Assembly: GCA_977017575.1 (NCBI GenBank)
Contig: CDRNVI010000006.1
Coordinates: 186,001 to 250,000 of the forward strand
Length of the DNA stretch: 64,000 nucleotides
Origin: Paramoeba atlantica
Lineage: Eukaryota; Discosea
Reading direction: 5' to 3'
The notes under the pieces are model-generated. The model ran no database searches. It saw nothing but the letters and a program-made list of their open reading frames with translations, and had not been told where the DNA came from. The stretch's first letter is position 1, and each line of letters opens with the position of its first letter. Shown here one piece after another: positions 47,871 to 56,597 of this stretch. Made by a program: the position numbers and the translations under genes.

Positions 47871-49925
47871 ATGAAGAAAAGCAAGACCCCGCACCCTTTT
47901 CGTTCACGAGCCCAAACGCTTTGCAAAGCAGAGCTACCTGTCACATCTGTTCCAGAATTGAAAAGCGCTTGGCAAGCTACCCAGTTGGAAGACTTCTTCC
48001 AAACTGCAGCCGAAAATGAAAAGGACTTTGCTGCACTCAGACATCCTCAATTAGTTAACGCCTCTAAGATTGAACACACAGAATCTCACCATGATACAGT
48101 ACCGGACTCCCATGGCGTATATTTACCTATTCCTCGTCGCCCATCCTGGAGGTACGATGAAACAAAAGCAGAATTGGAGGTGAGAGAAAGAGATTACTTT
48201 CTTACATGGCGCAGAGAGGTGAATTCAATGGAACAAAAACTACGCCCTTTGGTAGTGAGTCCATATGAAAAGAATTTAGAGGTATGGCGTCAACTCTGGC
48301 GTGTTGCAGAGCGCAGTAGTCTGATACTGCAAATAGTGGACGCACGAAATCCGCTTGGCTTCCGCTGTCTGGATTTGGAAAAATATGTTGTCGAGAGTAA
48401 CCGGCTCTGTGTATTGGTGCTCAATAAAGCAGATTTGCTGACCTCTGAACAGCGGGAGCAATGGGCGAAATACTTCACGCGGGACGGTATTCCTTTTCTT
48501 TTTTTCAGTGCTATTGAGGACGGCGTTTCAAATGTAGAACCCGAATTGGTAGTCAATCACAAGGTTTCAGAGTTGAGTGCAGATAAGAACTCGGCCGGTA
48601 CGTCATCCATTTCTACTGGAGAAAAGCGATGTTCTAGAAGACGCCACCACAAATCGAGTAGTATCGGTACTCTGCCCCCCTGGGTGAACTCTATGGCGGC
48701 TTCCGGAGGTGATTTATCCCTTATTCGACACTCTTTGCAATCGCTTGCAGGGGGCAATGTGGATGAAGCTGACAGAGCCCGTAACTTGACAGTAACAGAG
48801 CACAACAGAACGACGAGAGCTAAATCGTTTTTGGAGGAGAATCCTGCCATTTCATGCAGTGAACAGCTTGCGCATGCAGTATTTAATTCCTCACGGATCT
48901 TCACTCCGAAAGATTTGGTTGACACTCTTCTTGTATTTTATGAATTGTGGAAGGTGGAGTCGTGCTCTAACGATGGTGACGGTCAGACTGTCTTTGAGTC
49001 AACGTCGTGTAACAAAGATGGCAGTTCATCCAATTTTACTAACGCACTGCACGTAGGTCTTGTGGGCTATCCGAATGTGGGTAAAAGTAGTGTGCTAAAT
49101 TTCTTACAAGGGAAAAAGCGCGTCACAGTCAGTCATACTCCTGGCAAAACGAAACACTTACAAACATTGTACTTGGAGTATGAGAGACGTCTTGTGCTTG
49201 TCGATTGTCCTGGTCTCGTGTTTCCCGTGGTAGGGAAGACAGAAGAAGAGATGACTTGTGACGGAATTCTTCCCGTAGCTACTATGAGAGACTACGCAGC
49301 TACTGTGGAGGTTGTCTGTGGACGAGTACCACAAGATGTACTTGAGCGTCGGTACGGTGTGGATTTGACCAGTGAATGGAATGAGCCGAATCTATCTCTA
49401 GGCGAACGCCTTATGGATGCTCTAGCAGTATGTCGTGGTTACGTGGGAAAAACGAGTACCCCGAACAGGTCGCGAGCCGCACTTTTAATTCTTAGAGACT
49501 ATCTGAACGGTCGCATTTTATATGTGCACTTACCTCCGGGCACGACCTCTGAGAAGTCTTTAAGACACCGATCTGTTGATGCGGAGGTAGGATGCGACTC
49601 TTCGGATGAGTGGTCATCTGTTACTTCTCTTGATATACCTTTAGAACGCGAAGAAAATGTTGTCAATGAAAAGCACTTACGGGAATGCTCGGGTCAAAGC
49701 AAGAATCCTTTTGCTTGCGAAGCGTCGAGAACTAGTGTAGAAAGCAATTGTCCTGATGAGGAATGTCTCGAAGTTGACGCCTCGGACGAAATTTTGATAT
49801 CAAAACCGGAAGAATTTGTTGATCACCCGCGCGAAGGTCATCGAAGAGGCCAAAGTAAAGCATCTGCTCGCCGTGCGCAGAAAAAGATCGACAAATCAAT
49901 GCAGAAAACGTTCTTGCTTCAGTAG
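47871..49925 (+). CDS. LSG1: Large-subunit GTPase 1 (LSG1), circularly permuted
   Basis: A 684-residue protein. GTPase motifs occur in the permuted order G4-G1-G3: LVLNKADLL (about 184), GYPNVGKSSVLN (about 399) and LVDCPGLVFP (about 445). LQIVDARNPLGFRCLDLEKYV ahead of G4 and the position of the long insert between G4 and G1 (residues 205-385) are typical of LSG1. LSG1 acts in the cytoplasm to release NMD3 from pre-60S subunits. The C-terminus is basic (HRRGQSKASARRAQKKI). It neighbours SR-beta on the same strand. Confidence 0.92.
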   Translation: MKKSKTPHPFRSRAQTLCKAELPVTSVPELKSAWQATQLEDFFQTAAENEKDFAALRHPQLVNASKIEHTESHHDTVPDSHGVYLPIPRRPSWRYDETKAELEVRERDYFLTWRREVNSMEQKLRPLVVSPYEKNLEVWRQLWRVAERSSLILQIVDARNPLGFRCLDLEKYVVESNRLCVLVLNKADLLTSEQREQWAKYFTRDGIPFLFFSAIEDGVSNVEPELVVNHKVSELSADKNSAGTSSISTGEKRCSRRRHHKSSSIGTLPPWVNSMAASGGDLSLIRHSLQSLAGGNVDEADRARNLTVTEHNRTTRAKSFLEENPAISCSEQLAHAVFNSSRIFTPKDLVDTLLVFYELWKVESCSNDGDGQTVFESTSCNKDGSSSNFTNALHVGLVGYPNVGKSSVLNFLQGKKRVTVSHTPGKTKHLQTLYLEYERRLVLVDCPGLVFPVVGKTEEEMTCDGILPVATMRDYAATVEVVCGRVPQDVLERRYGVDLTSEWNEPNLSLGERLMDALAVCRGYVGKTSTPNRSRAALLILRDYLNGRILYVHLPPGTTSEKSLRHRSVDAEVGCDSSDEWSSVTSLDIPLEREENVVNEKHLRECSGQSKNPFACEASRTSVESNCPDEECLEVDASDEILISKPEEFVDHPREGHRRGQSKASARRAQKKIDKSMQKTFLLQ

Positions 49926-50208
49926 TGAAACTGAACCAGAAGTCCACATATATTTTTTCGTTCACGAGCATCGTTTCTGTGATCATCTATAACATGGAAA
50001 GCCTGCCCTTTTTCTTTTTTCATTTCCTTTTCCTTTTCATTTCAAAACATTTGTGCACTTTTTGTTACTCTTTTCATCCCTACCCCCCACACTTTCATCT
50101 CCTCAAAACCATCTCCCCTATAAAATTAAACCCTCACCCCTCTCCCCACCCCCCTCCTTTTTTACCCCCTTTACCACCCTCCCCTTTCCTTCTCTCCCCT
50201 TCCCTCCC
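49926..50208 (+). promoter_or_regulatory. Long polypyrimidine tract before the acyltransferase gene
   Basis: From about 50010 to 50208 the + strand is over 90 percent C and T in long stretches. This is the strongest polypyrimidine tract in the window and would be a good trans-splicing signal; no AG is obvious in its last 60 bases. An open frame runs through it but contains no ATG before 50209. Confidence 0.5.
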
Positions 50209-51240
50209 ATGCCCCCCCCTTCCCCCGTCCCCCCCTTCTACCACGCCCTCCTCGCCGCGGACAACCCCTCCCCCCTCTCCCTCGCCCTCCGCACCGCCGC
50301 CTCCCTCCTCCTCCTCCTCGCAACCCTCACCATCTGGGCCGCCGCCTGGCTCGTCTCCCTCCCCGTCTACGGCCTGGCCTACCCCGTGCTCCCCACCCCC
50401 CGCCGCCGCCGCCTCCTCTCCGCCATCTTCCGCTTCTTTAACGTTAAACTGCTCATCGCGCTCTGCGCCGGGTGGCTGTGGCGCATCCACGTCCTCGAGG
50501 ACCGCTGCTTCCCCCGGCTGCCGAGGAGGGCCCGGGTGATCTACTTGGTGAACCACGCCTCCAACGCGGACCCCTGGGTCGCGGCCCGGGTGCTGTGGGA
50601 GAGCGGGGGGGTGGACTGCCGCTGGGTCGCGAAGGCCTCGCTGTTCCGGATCCCGTTCGCGGGGTGGTGCATGCGGATGGCGGGGGATATTGCGGTCCAC
50701 TTTACGGCGGAGAAAGGGGGCTGGGGGACGAAACGGGGGAGTGTGTCCCGGATGATGCGGTATTGTGGGGAGTTGTTGGAGGAGCGTGTCCCGATTGGGG
50801 TGTTTCCGGAAGGGGGACGGAGTCGGGTGGGGGAGGAGGGGCCGTTGCTGCCGTTTAAGCTGGGGTTTTTTGATTTGGCGATAAAGAAGTCGGCGAGCGC
50901 GACAACGGAGCAGGATGTGGTGTGGCTGGTTCCGGTGGTGTTGGTGAACACGCACATGGCATGGAAACCGGGCGATTGGAAAGTGGCCAGCAGTGATATT
51001 TATGTCACACTGGGTGACCCCTTTCCTGTGTCGGAGGAAAATGTAAACTATTGTGTGGAAAAACTATCCATAGAAGGTGATGTAGCGCCGTTAACTGAAC
51101 AGCTGACGGTAAGGAGAACGGAAGCACTCGCTAGTCACATGCAGGATACTTTTTCGAGAATACGAAAGAAGATGCACTCCCAGTTACGCGTATCCAAAGG
51201 GACCAGGATACGGCCTAGTAAAAAGATACATGCAAACTGA
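50209..51240 (+). CDS. PlsC-family glycerolipid acyltransferase
   Basis: A 343-residue protein starting at the first ATG (50209) after the polypyrimidine tract. Hydrophobic segments at about residues 25-55 and 70-90 anchor it in a membrane. Motif I is NHASNADPW (NHX4D) near residue 114 and motif III is FPEGGRSR near residue 203, the acyltransferase signature of LPA acyltransferases. It probably acylates lysophosphatidic acid or a related lysolipid in the ER. The 5' part is C-rich and the middle G-rich. Confidence 0.9.
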   Translation: MPPPSPVPPFYHALLAADNPSPLSLALRTAASLLLLLATLTIWAAAWLVSLPVYGLAYPVLPTPRRRRLLSAIFRFFNVKLLIALCAGWLWRIHVLEDRCFPRLPRRARVIYLVNHASNADPWVAARVLWESGGVDCRWVAKASLFRIPFAGWCMRMAGDIAVHFTAEKGGWGTKRGSVSRMMRYCGELLEERVPIGVFPEGGRSRVGEEGPLLPFKLGFFDLAIKKSASATTEQDVVWLVPVVLVNTHMAWKPGDWKVASSDIYVTLGDPFPVSEENVNYCVEKLSIEGDVAPLTEQLTVRRTEALASHMQDTFSRIRKKMHSQLRVSKGTRIRPSKKIHAN

Positions 51241-51497
51241 CAGTAAAAGGTGATATTCTACTTTTTTGTAGTAAAAACCATTAGTACGTTTTATGTAAAT
51301 GTAATTTGTAAATAGCTTTACGAAATCTAATACAGTGGTGTTACGTAGGTAGTAAATCCAGCAGCAAACGCAATATAGTAAGTGACAAAAGTTCAACTAA
51401 AAAAGTAGAAATTCAGATAACAGAGTCTTCGAAAGCTGAATAGTGGATCAGATTTAGCCCATCATACTAAACTTTTACAAATTTATCTGCATCAACC
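51241..51497 (+). other. Intergenic region
   Basis: AT-rich, nothing recognised. Confidence 0.5.
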
Positions 51498-52292
51498 ATG
51501 AGTACACAAAACGTTTCTGAAAAGAATCAAAAGGACAAGATGAAAATCGACGAGAGACATCATGCAACAACATCATCTACGGTAAGAAGCATCAACCTTC
51601 CCCGCGCCCCAGGTGTTTCCCTGACATTAACTCGCAAAGGTATTAGACACGTGATGCTTCTTGACTTTGACAATGTCCCCGATTTCTTTCGAAGATGCGA
51701 TCACGCGGCACAGGAGCTCTGTGGTGGTGACAATCCGCTGCCGTTCCTTCTTCCACCTGGGACATTTATTTGGTGTTTCAACAATGTACGTCTCAGGTTA
51801 TACGATTTTACAGTGGGTAGTACGTGTTTTTACGACCTATTGCGCCATCATGATGTAGAATTCGACATGCCTGCGGCTATGCAGAAGAATTCCGCCGACA
51901 CAGCTTTGGCTCTCTGTGTGGGTAAACTCGGGGCCATATGTCCAAAGGGCGTACCGTTCACCGTTATTAGCGAAGATCGTAGTTTTGACGAATTGGTTCG
52001 AAGAAAGGGGAAAAGTCGTAATATGGTGCGCTTCACGCGATATCTCTCTTTGGAGGAACACAAAAACACACACCTCGACTTCTTTGCACAGTTGTACCAG
52101 AGACTTGTAGGGAAGCCAACCTCAGAAGCTAAGCGATACACGGAATATCCTTATTGTTACGTAAATTATGATTCTAGGGATAGCGTCAACGCCCAGGTCC
52201 GACACGCAGTGACTCAAATACATCCTTCTAAATATTCGCGACACGTAACGCAGGATCTAAGCCAAAAGAAACCAAATTTAATGCATTTTTAG
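51498..52292 (+). CDS. NYN/PIN-like domain protein
   Basis: A 264-residue protein. Residues 50-200 resemble a NYN (PIN-like) nuclease: a first strand with aspartates, HVMLLDFDNVPDFF, NSADTALALCVGKL in the centre and FTVISEDRSFDELVRR as the third acidic block. These place four or five acidic residues as in metal-dependent PIN-type RNases. The ends are polar. It could be an RNA-processing endonuclease, but activity is not certain. It is on the same strand as, and 243 bases before, the HUS1 gene. Confidence 0.6.
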   Translation: MSTQNVSEKNQKDKMKIDERHHATTSSTVRSINLPRAPGVSLTLTRKGIRHVMLLDFDNVPDFFRRCDHAAQELCGGDNPLPFLLPPGTFIWCFNNVRLRLYDFTVGSTCFYDLLRHHDVEFDMPAAMQKNSADTALALCVGKLGAICPKGVPFTVISEDRSFDELVRRKGKSRNMVRFTRYLSLEEHKNTHLDFFAQLYQRLVGKPTSEAKRYTEYPYCYVNYDSRDSVNAQVRHAVTQIHPSKYSRHVTQDLSQKKPNLMHF

Positions 52293-52460
52293 GTCAAGCT
52301 GCTTTTGGGTCGCTTCAGTATGAGATGCGTGCCTGCATGTTTACACAATTTATTCACAAGCCGCGTACAGTTTTGCGCGCTTTTTAGTATAACTTCCCTT
52401 ATCAAAAAAGTGAAATGTTCAATCTCTCATATACAAGCCCTATTTTTTTCGGTCTTTTCC

Positions 52461-52462
52461 AG
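52461..52462 (+). promoter_or_regulatory. Candidate trans-splice acceptor AG for HUS1
   Basis: The pyrimidine tract 52442-52460 (ATTTTTTTCGGTCTTTTCC) is followed by AG, 74 bases before the ATG at 52536. Confidence 0.45.
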
Positions 52463-52535
52463 AAAACAAAGGTTTCTTTAGCTAGTTTCACCAACTTTGC
52501 AATTTAATAACAGGGCAAAGTTATTGCCCTTCCTA

Positions 52536-53675
52536 ATGAAATTTAAGGCAACACTTCACAACGCTCGCGCATTATATGCAGCATGTGATTCGCTACGAAA
52601 AATTAGCAAAACTGCAATACTACGTCTAAACTCTGCACGAATTCGACTCGTCGTCAAAGGATCTGGCACAGACGAAGCCACCTCAAAAAGTTCCCCGAAT
52701 GCCCAAGTCTGGGTCTCGATTCCCACCGCGTCCATCTTTCAGCTCTTTCACATCAAATCAAAGCTCCACAATGACATCTACTGTGAAGTCAGCCTTGCGG
52801 ACCTGATGTTAGCCCTTCGCCAAGGCTGCGAAGCCGAAGACACCTCTTCACCCTCTTCCCACCTCCCCACCTCAACCCCCGTTACGCTACGCCTTACCAA
52901 GGATGGCACCCAGCCCACACTGAACCTCTCGCTGGCCATGAAACGAGGCGCCGCACGACGTCTTAACCCCAACCCCGCGGACCCCAGGGGTTCGGGACTC
53001 GGTCCCTCCCACTGTGAGCCCACCCTTGATGGGGATATCACACACAGTGTCCCGGTGCGGGTTCTCGCAGAGGGGGAGGTCTCGGATACACGGCTGCCTA
53101 CGCTGGACAGCTGTGTGTTCGCGCTACACCCCCCTCCGCCCTCCACGCTCTACGGGTTCTTTGACTCCTCCCACCGTGCGGTGGGCCACACGACAAAGTC
53201 CAATGCCACACAAAGGTGGTACTCCATGGGTACCACCCCGCAAGCCATCGCAGAGGATTGTATGCTGTACGTGAGCAAATCAAGGCAGGCTTCCCTTTCA
53301 CGGGCAAAAATGAGGCTTGTGGTGTGCAGGGATACACATAAAATACAATGTACCTTCTCGGATTTACCGGTCGTCGATACGGCAGCGTTTCTACAGGAAA
53401 ATGCGGAGGCGCCCGTCGTGGAGAGTGATGAACCTCGTAATACACGTCGAGATACAAGTGTGGATGAGGAAAATGAGAAGGCGGAGGAGACATTGGCCTA
53501 TGCACTATGCACGAAAACGTTTTCCAACATTTTACGCTCCATAGATAAGCTGAAGTATATTCGAGTAAAGCGAACTTTGTTTCATTGTCCAAGGGATACG
53601 GGTCTTGTTGTCTCCACGTTGTGTTCCGAGGACGTCACGTTCTTGTATTACTTGCCCACTCACACTAGTGAATAG
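52536..53675 (+). CDS. HUS1: Checkpoint clamp protein HUS1
   Basis: A 379-residue protein from the ATG at 52536, giving the typical MKFKATLHNARALYAACDSL start. The next stretch, LRKISKTAILRLNSARIRLVV, matches the conserved HUS1 opening, and a PCNA-like sliding-clamp fold follows. HUS1 joins RAD1 and RAD9 in the 9-1-1 clamp that activates the DNA-damage checkpoint. Homologues have about 280 residues; here Pro/Ser-rich inserts (around residues 95-115 and 140-190) enlarge the protein. The ending VVSTLCSEDVTFLYYLP agrees with the family C-terminus. Confidence 0.85.
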   Translation: MKFKATLHNARALYAACDSLRKISKTAILRLNSARIRLVVKGSGTDEATSKSSPNAQVWVSIPTASIFQLFHIKSKLHNDIYCEVSLADLMLALRQGCEAEDTSSPSSHLPTSTPVTLRLTKDGTQPTLNLSLAMKRGAARRLNPNPADPRGSGLGPSHCEPTLDGDITHSVPVRVLAEGEVSDTRLPTLDSCVFALHPPPPSTLYGFFDSSHRAVGHTTKSNATQRWYSMGTTPQAIAEDCMLYVSKSRQASLSRAKMRLVVCRDTHKIQCTFSDLPVVDTAAFLQENAEAPVVESDEPRNTRRDTSVDEENEKAEETLAYALCTKTFSNILRSIDKLKYIRVKRTLFHCPRDTGLVVSTLCSEDVTFLYYLPTHTSE

Positions 53676-53792
53676 GTGCCTTGCTTCGGATAGTTTGATC
53701 ACTTTTTTCTTTGTCATTATTCTGAACCTGTAAAATCAAAAATCCATGAAACTAAAAACAAACTCATATACCTAAACCAATATATTTTTTTC

Positions 53793-53794
53793 AG
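53793..53794 (+). promoter_or_regulatory. Candidate trans-splice acceptor AG for the RGG protein
   Basis: TATATTTTTTTC at 53781-53792 is followed by AG, 23 bases before the ATG. Confidence 0.45.
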
Positions 53795-53816
53795 TATTTT
53801 CTCCCACCCGAGTTCA

Positions 53817-55373
53817 ATGCGTCGCACCGCCTATCTTGGCTTCCTCTCCCCTTTCTCCTCACGCACCTACCCCACCCCTTCCTCCCCAACCCCCCCAACC
53901 CCTACCCAACCCCTCCAACACCCCATCCCCCCACCCCCACCACACAACCCCCCATGCCCCTGTTCCTCCTGCAACACCGGGGTTAAAAATACCCCCCCTT
54001 CCCTTCAACCCCCCTCCGGCACATCTCGCTCTCCTCCCCCCCCAACCACCACGACAACCAACAGCAACGTCCTCTCCACACGCTCCCCCCTCCCGGGGGG
54101 GCTGACCCTACGCTACGCCTCGAGCGGGGCCCGAGCCGGTCCTCTCGCCCCTCTGCCCTCGGGCCCCTCCCCCCTCCCCTCGGTACTCTACGCCCACAGT
54201 GCCGCGGCCTTCGCCCGGCCCGGGGAGGCAGCGGGAGCGGGAGGGGGTCGATTCGGGGAGGCGTTCAACCGAGGGGGAGGGGGAGGGGGAGGGGGGGGCT
54301 TCCAGCGTCGTGGAGGCTTTAGTGGCGCCTTTGACCGGAGTGGGGGTGGTGGGGGGAGTGAGGGGTATAATGAGAACACTAGCCGAGGTCAAGGGTACGG
54401 TTCGCCCCCGTACCGAGGAGGGGGGGGAATGGGACGTGGTCGAGGAGGGTTTATGGGAGGCTCTGCTCGGGGAGGGTTTCAAGGTGGAGCTGCGGGATAT
54501 GGTCGTGGGGGATCGGTGGGGGAGGAAGGTGGTCCGTCGGGTACGGAGGGGCAGGAGGGGGAAGGGGGGAAGTCGTACAACCCGTTTAAGTCGGATGGGA
54601 TGCTTTTAATGCAGATTATGTCTCACTTTCCGGTCAAGGAGGGTGTGATTACACCGATGCAGGTGCCAAAGCTCATGGCAGCGTTGCCCGAGGAGGCCCA
54701 GGAGGCGTGTGGTGAGAAAGGGGGGCTGCTTAAATTTCTAAAAGACCGGCAACAGCTGTTTGTGGTCAAGCAGGCCTCAATGGAGGAGGGGGAGAACACC
54801 GGCACCGCGTACTACGCGGTCCCGACCTCTGTGGCGGCTAAGATTGCCAAGCAGAAGGCGACGCAGGTTGGGGAGCTACGTGAGGCCCGGCAAGCGATGA
54901 AGGAGGCGAAGCGAAGTGAGGGCCCATCGGATGGCTTTTCCAGAGGAGGTCGAGGCGGACCCTCGCGTGGGGGATTCGGCAGGGCTGGGGGATTTGGTCG
55001 TGGAGGATTCAGCCGTGGTGGTGGTGGTGGCGGAGGGTATGGCCGTGGTGGGGGAGGGGGCGGATTCAACCGTGAGGGGGGTGGGGGCGGATTCAACCGT
55101 GAGGGGGGTGGGGGCGGATTCAACCGTGAGGGGGGTGGGGGCGGATTCAACCGTGAGGGGGGTGGGGGCGGATTCAACCGTGAGGGGGGTGGGGGATTCA
55201 ACCGTGGAGGAGGGGGAGGAGGATTCAGCCGCGGTGGGGGAGGCGGATTTAGCCGTGGAGGTTACGGCCCGCCCGCTGGTCGAGGGGGTGGTGGGTTTCA
55301 GAGAGCAGACCCGGGCAACGAAGGTGGGGGTCGGTTTAGTGGGGGTGGCGGACGGTTTGCGAATTTTAAGTAA
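53817..55373 (+). CDS. RGG-rich RNA-binding protein, possibly mitochondrial
   Basis: A 518-residue protein. The N-terminus (MRRTAYLGFLSPFSSRTY) is a plausible mitochondrial presequence, followed by a Pro/Ser-rich region. Residues 130-235 and 375-518 are Gly/Arg-rich with many RGG and FNRxGGGG units. Between them (about 250-345) lies a folded domain, LMQIMSHFPVKEGVITPMQV followed by KLMAALPEEAQEACGEKGG and a FLKDRQQLFVV segment. This combination resembles the mitochondrial RGG proteins of the kinetoplastid RNA-editing machinery, but the exact orthologue cannot be fixed. The five tandem GFNREGGGG copies come from a 27-bp repeat. Confidence 0.75.
   Translation: MRRTAYLGFLSPFSSRTYPTPSSPTPPTPTQPLQHPIPPPPPHNPPCPCSSCNTGVKNTPPSLQPPSGTSRSPPPPTTTTTNSNVLSTRSPLPGGLTLRYASSGARAGPLAPLPSGPSPLPSVLYAHSAAAFARPGEAAGAGGGRFGEAFNRGGGGGGGGGFQRRGGFSGAFDRSGGGGGSEGYNENTSRGQGYGSPPYRGGGGMGRGRGGFMGGSARGGFQGGAAGYGRGGSVGEEGGPSGTEGQEGEGGKSYNPFKSDGMLLMQIMSHFPVKEGVITPMQVPKLMAALPEEAQEACGEKGGLLKFLKDRQQLFVVKQASMEEGENTGTAYYAVPTSVAAKIAKQKATQVGELREARQAMKEAKRSEGPSDGFSRGGRGGPSRGGFGRAGGFGRGGFSRGGGGGGGYGRGGGGGGFNREGGGGGFNREGGGGGFNREGGGGGFNREGGGGGFNREGGGGFNRGGGGGGFSRGGGGGFSRGGYGPPAGRGGGGFQRADPGNEGGGRFSGGGGRFANFK
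55063..55196 (+). repeat. 27-bp minisatellite in the RGG gene
   Basis: Five near-identical copies of a GGGGGCGGATTCAACCGTGA-containing unit encode GFNREGGGG. The identical DNA copies suggest recent expansion. The frame is kept. Confidence 0.9.
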
Positions 55374-55738
55374 TGAGTATAAATCGTCCCGTCAACGAAA
55401 GACATTTTTGGCTCTTCAAAGCCATTCCACTAGACTCGGATAGAATGGTTGAATTGTTACCAAAACACATGTAGCGATTCGAAGCATTACTTTGCCTACA
55501 TATTTTTAACCTTATGCAGATCTTCATAATTAAGCGGCAAAGTCATTTTTATCACATCATTAGTATCTTGTCTTATGCAGGAGTTCTCATTTTGAAGTGT
55601 TTAAAAATTGCAAACGAGGACAATATGGGTGAATTTACTGCATGGCATGTTTATTGGAACAGGACAAGAAAACGAATTATTCTACCTTTTTACTGACGGG
55701 TTACGTGAGTTTATGACGAGAGCAGGGTATCTTCTGTG
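55374..55738 (+). other. Intergenic region without a recognised gene
   Basis: AT-rich. One 60-codon open frame at 55514-55696 starts with ATG but has no recognisable features. Confidence 0.5.
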
Positions 55739-56179
55739 ATGCCGGTAATGAAAAGATTCGATCGCTTCCTCGTGCGCCGTACTTCGGGGGTTTTCTCGAG
55801 TCACATAAGTTTAAACAATCAGCCTACTGCAGACCCTTCCACAACGATTCCTTCAAGCGCCATACACGCAAATACACACAACTTTTGGCGTGAGAGATTG
55901 ACGTACAATGTTGGTCGCATTCAGCAGTCTTATCTACCCACTTGGGATCGACTAGCACATGTGGCAATCATGCTTGCACGTCCAATTGACCAGCAGTCGG
56001 AGCCTTATCAGATCTTTCGTCACATTATCGATGGTTGGAGAAGATCGTTCATTCTTCAGTTAACTGGAATACGTTCCACTTTTCTCCCAGCGCTGACAGC
56101 AGGCGGGGTGAAATTACCAGATCCTGAAAAAGTAAGAAAACAAGGAAATTCCCCACATTCTGGAAACGGAATCCCATGA
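55739..56179 (+). CDS. Small hypothetical protein, possibly mitochondrial
   Basis: A 146-residue protein from the ATG at 55739. The N-terminus MPVMKRFDRFLVRRTSGVFS is basic and free of acids except one Asp. The rest has amphipathic helices (NFWRERLTYNVGRIQQSYL, RHIIDGWRRSFILQLTGI). I do not recognise a family. Size and N-terminus would fit a kinetoplastid-specific mitochondrial subunit (inference). Confidence 0.5.
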   Translation: MPVMKRFDRFLVRRTSGVFSSHISLNNQPTADPSTTIPSSAIHANTHNFWRERLTYNVGRIQQSYLPTWDRLAHVAIMLARPIDQQSEPYQIFRHIIDGWRRSFILQLTGIRSTFLPALTAGGVKLPDPEKVRKQGNSPHSGNGIP

Positions 56180-56597
56180 CGCGTCGATTCAAAGTACTCT
56201 TATGAGAGGCGGCATTTTCCTGGAAAGAATTTTCCTTGAGTGACGAACATTGAGGCTCCAACGAACAAATGTTCACGTAAGAAAATCTTTTGAATCGAAT
56301 AATTCGCATTTTCACCATTTTTTCTCGTCGAATACGCATTTTTTGTCTCAGGCTGTGATATGACAACAAGAACTGAATGTTATTTAGACGGTCCTTACAT
56401 TTTAAATGATTTACCGCTATCGTACGATATGGTTACCGATTTCGATTAAGTTATACTACAGAGGAAGAAAAAAAGGAAAGAAATTCATTGTACAAAGAAA
56501 GACAGTACATTGGAAAGAAAAAGAATAACAAATTAGAATGATTTTGAAAGACGTGTATTAATTCTTTTTAACGTAAATTTGTGTATTGAGACGTATT
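56180..56597 (+). other. Intergenic region without a recognised gene
   Basis: AT-rich, with purine-rich stretches at 56461-56535. Nothing recognised. Confidence 0.5.

Noticed and set aside
50134-50955. 273-codon minus-strand frame opposite the acyltransferase
   Set aside because: Composition-driven shadow of a G/C-rich coding region; no domain signal, while the + strand has clear acyltransferase motifs.
54812-55201. Pro-rich open frame antisense to the RGG gene
   Set aside because: It is the complement of a GC-rich Gly/Arg coding repeat; long antisense frames are expected from this composition.
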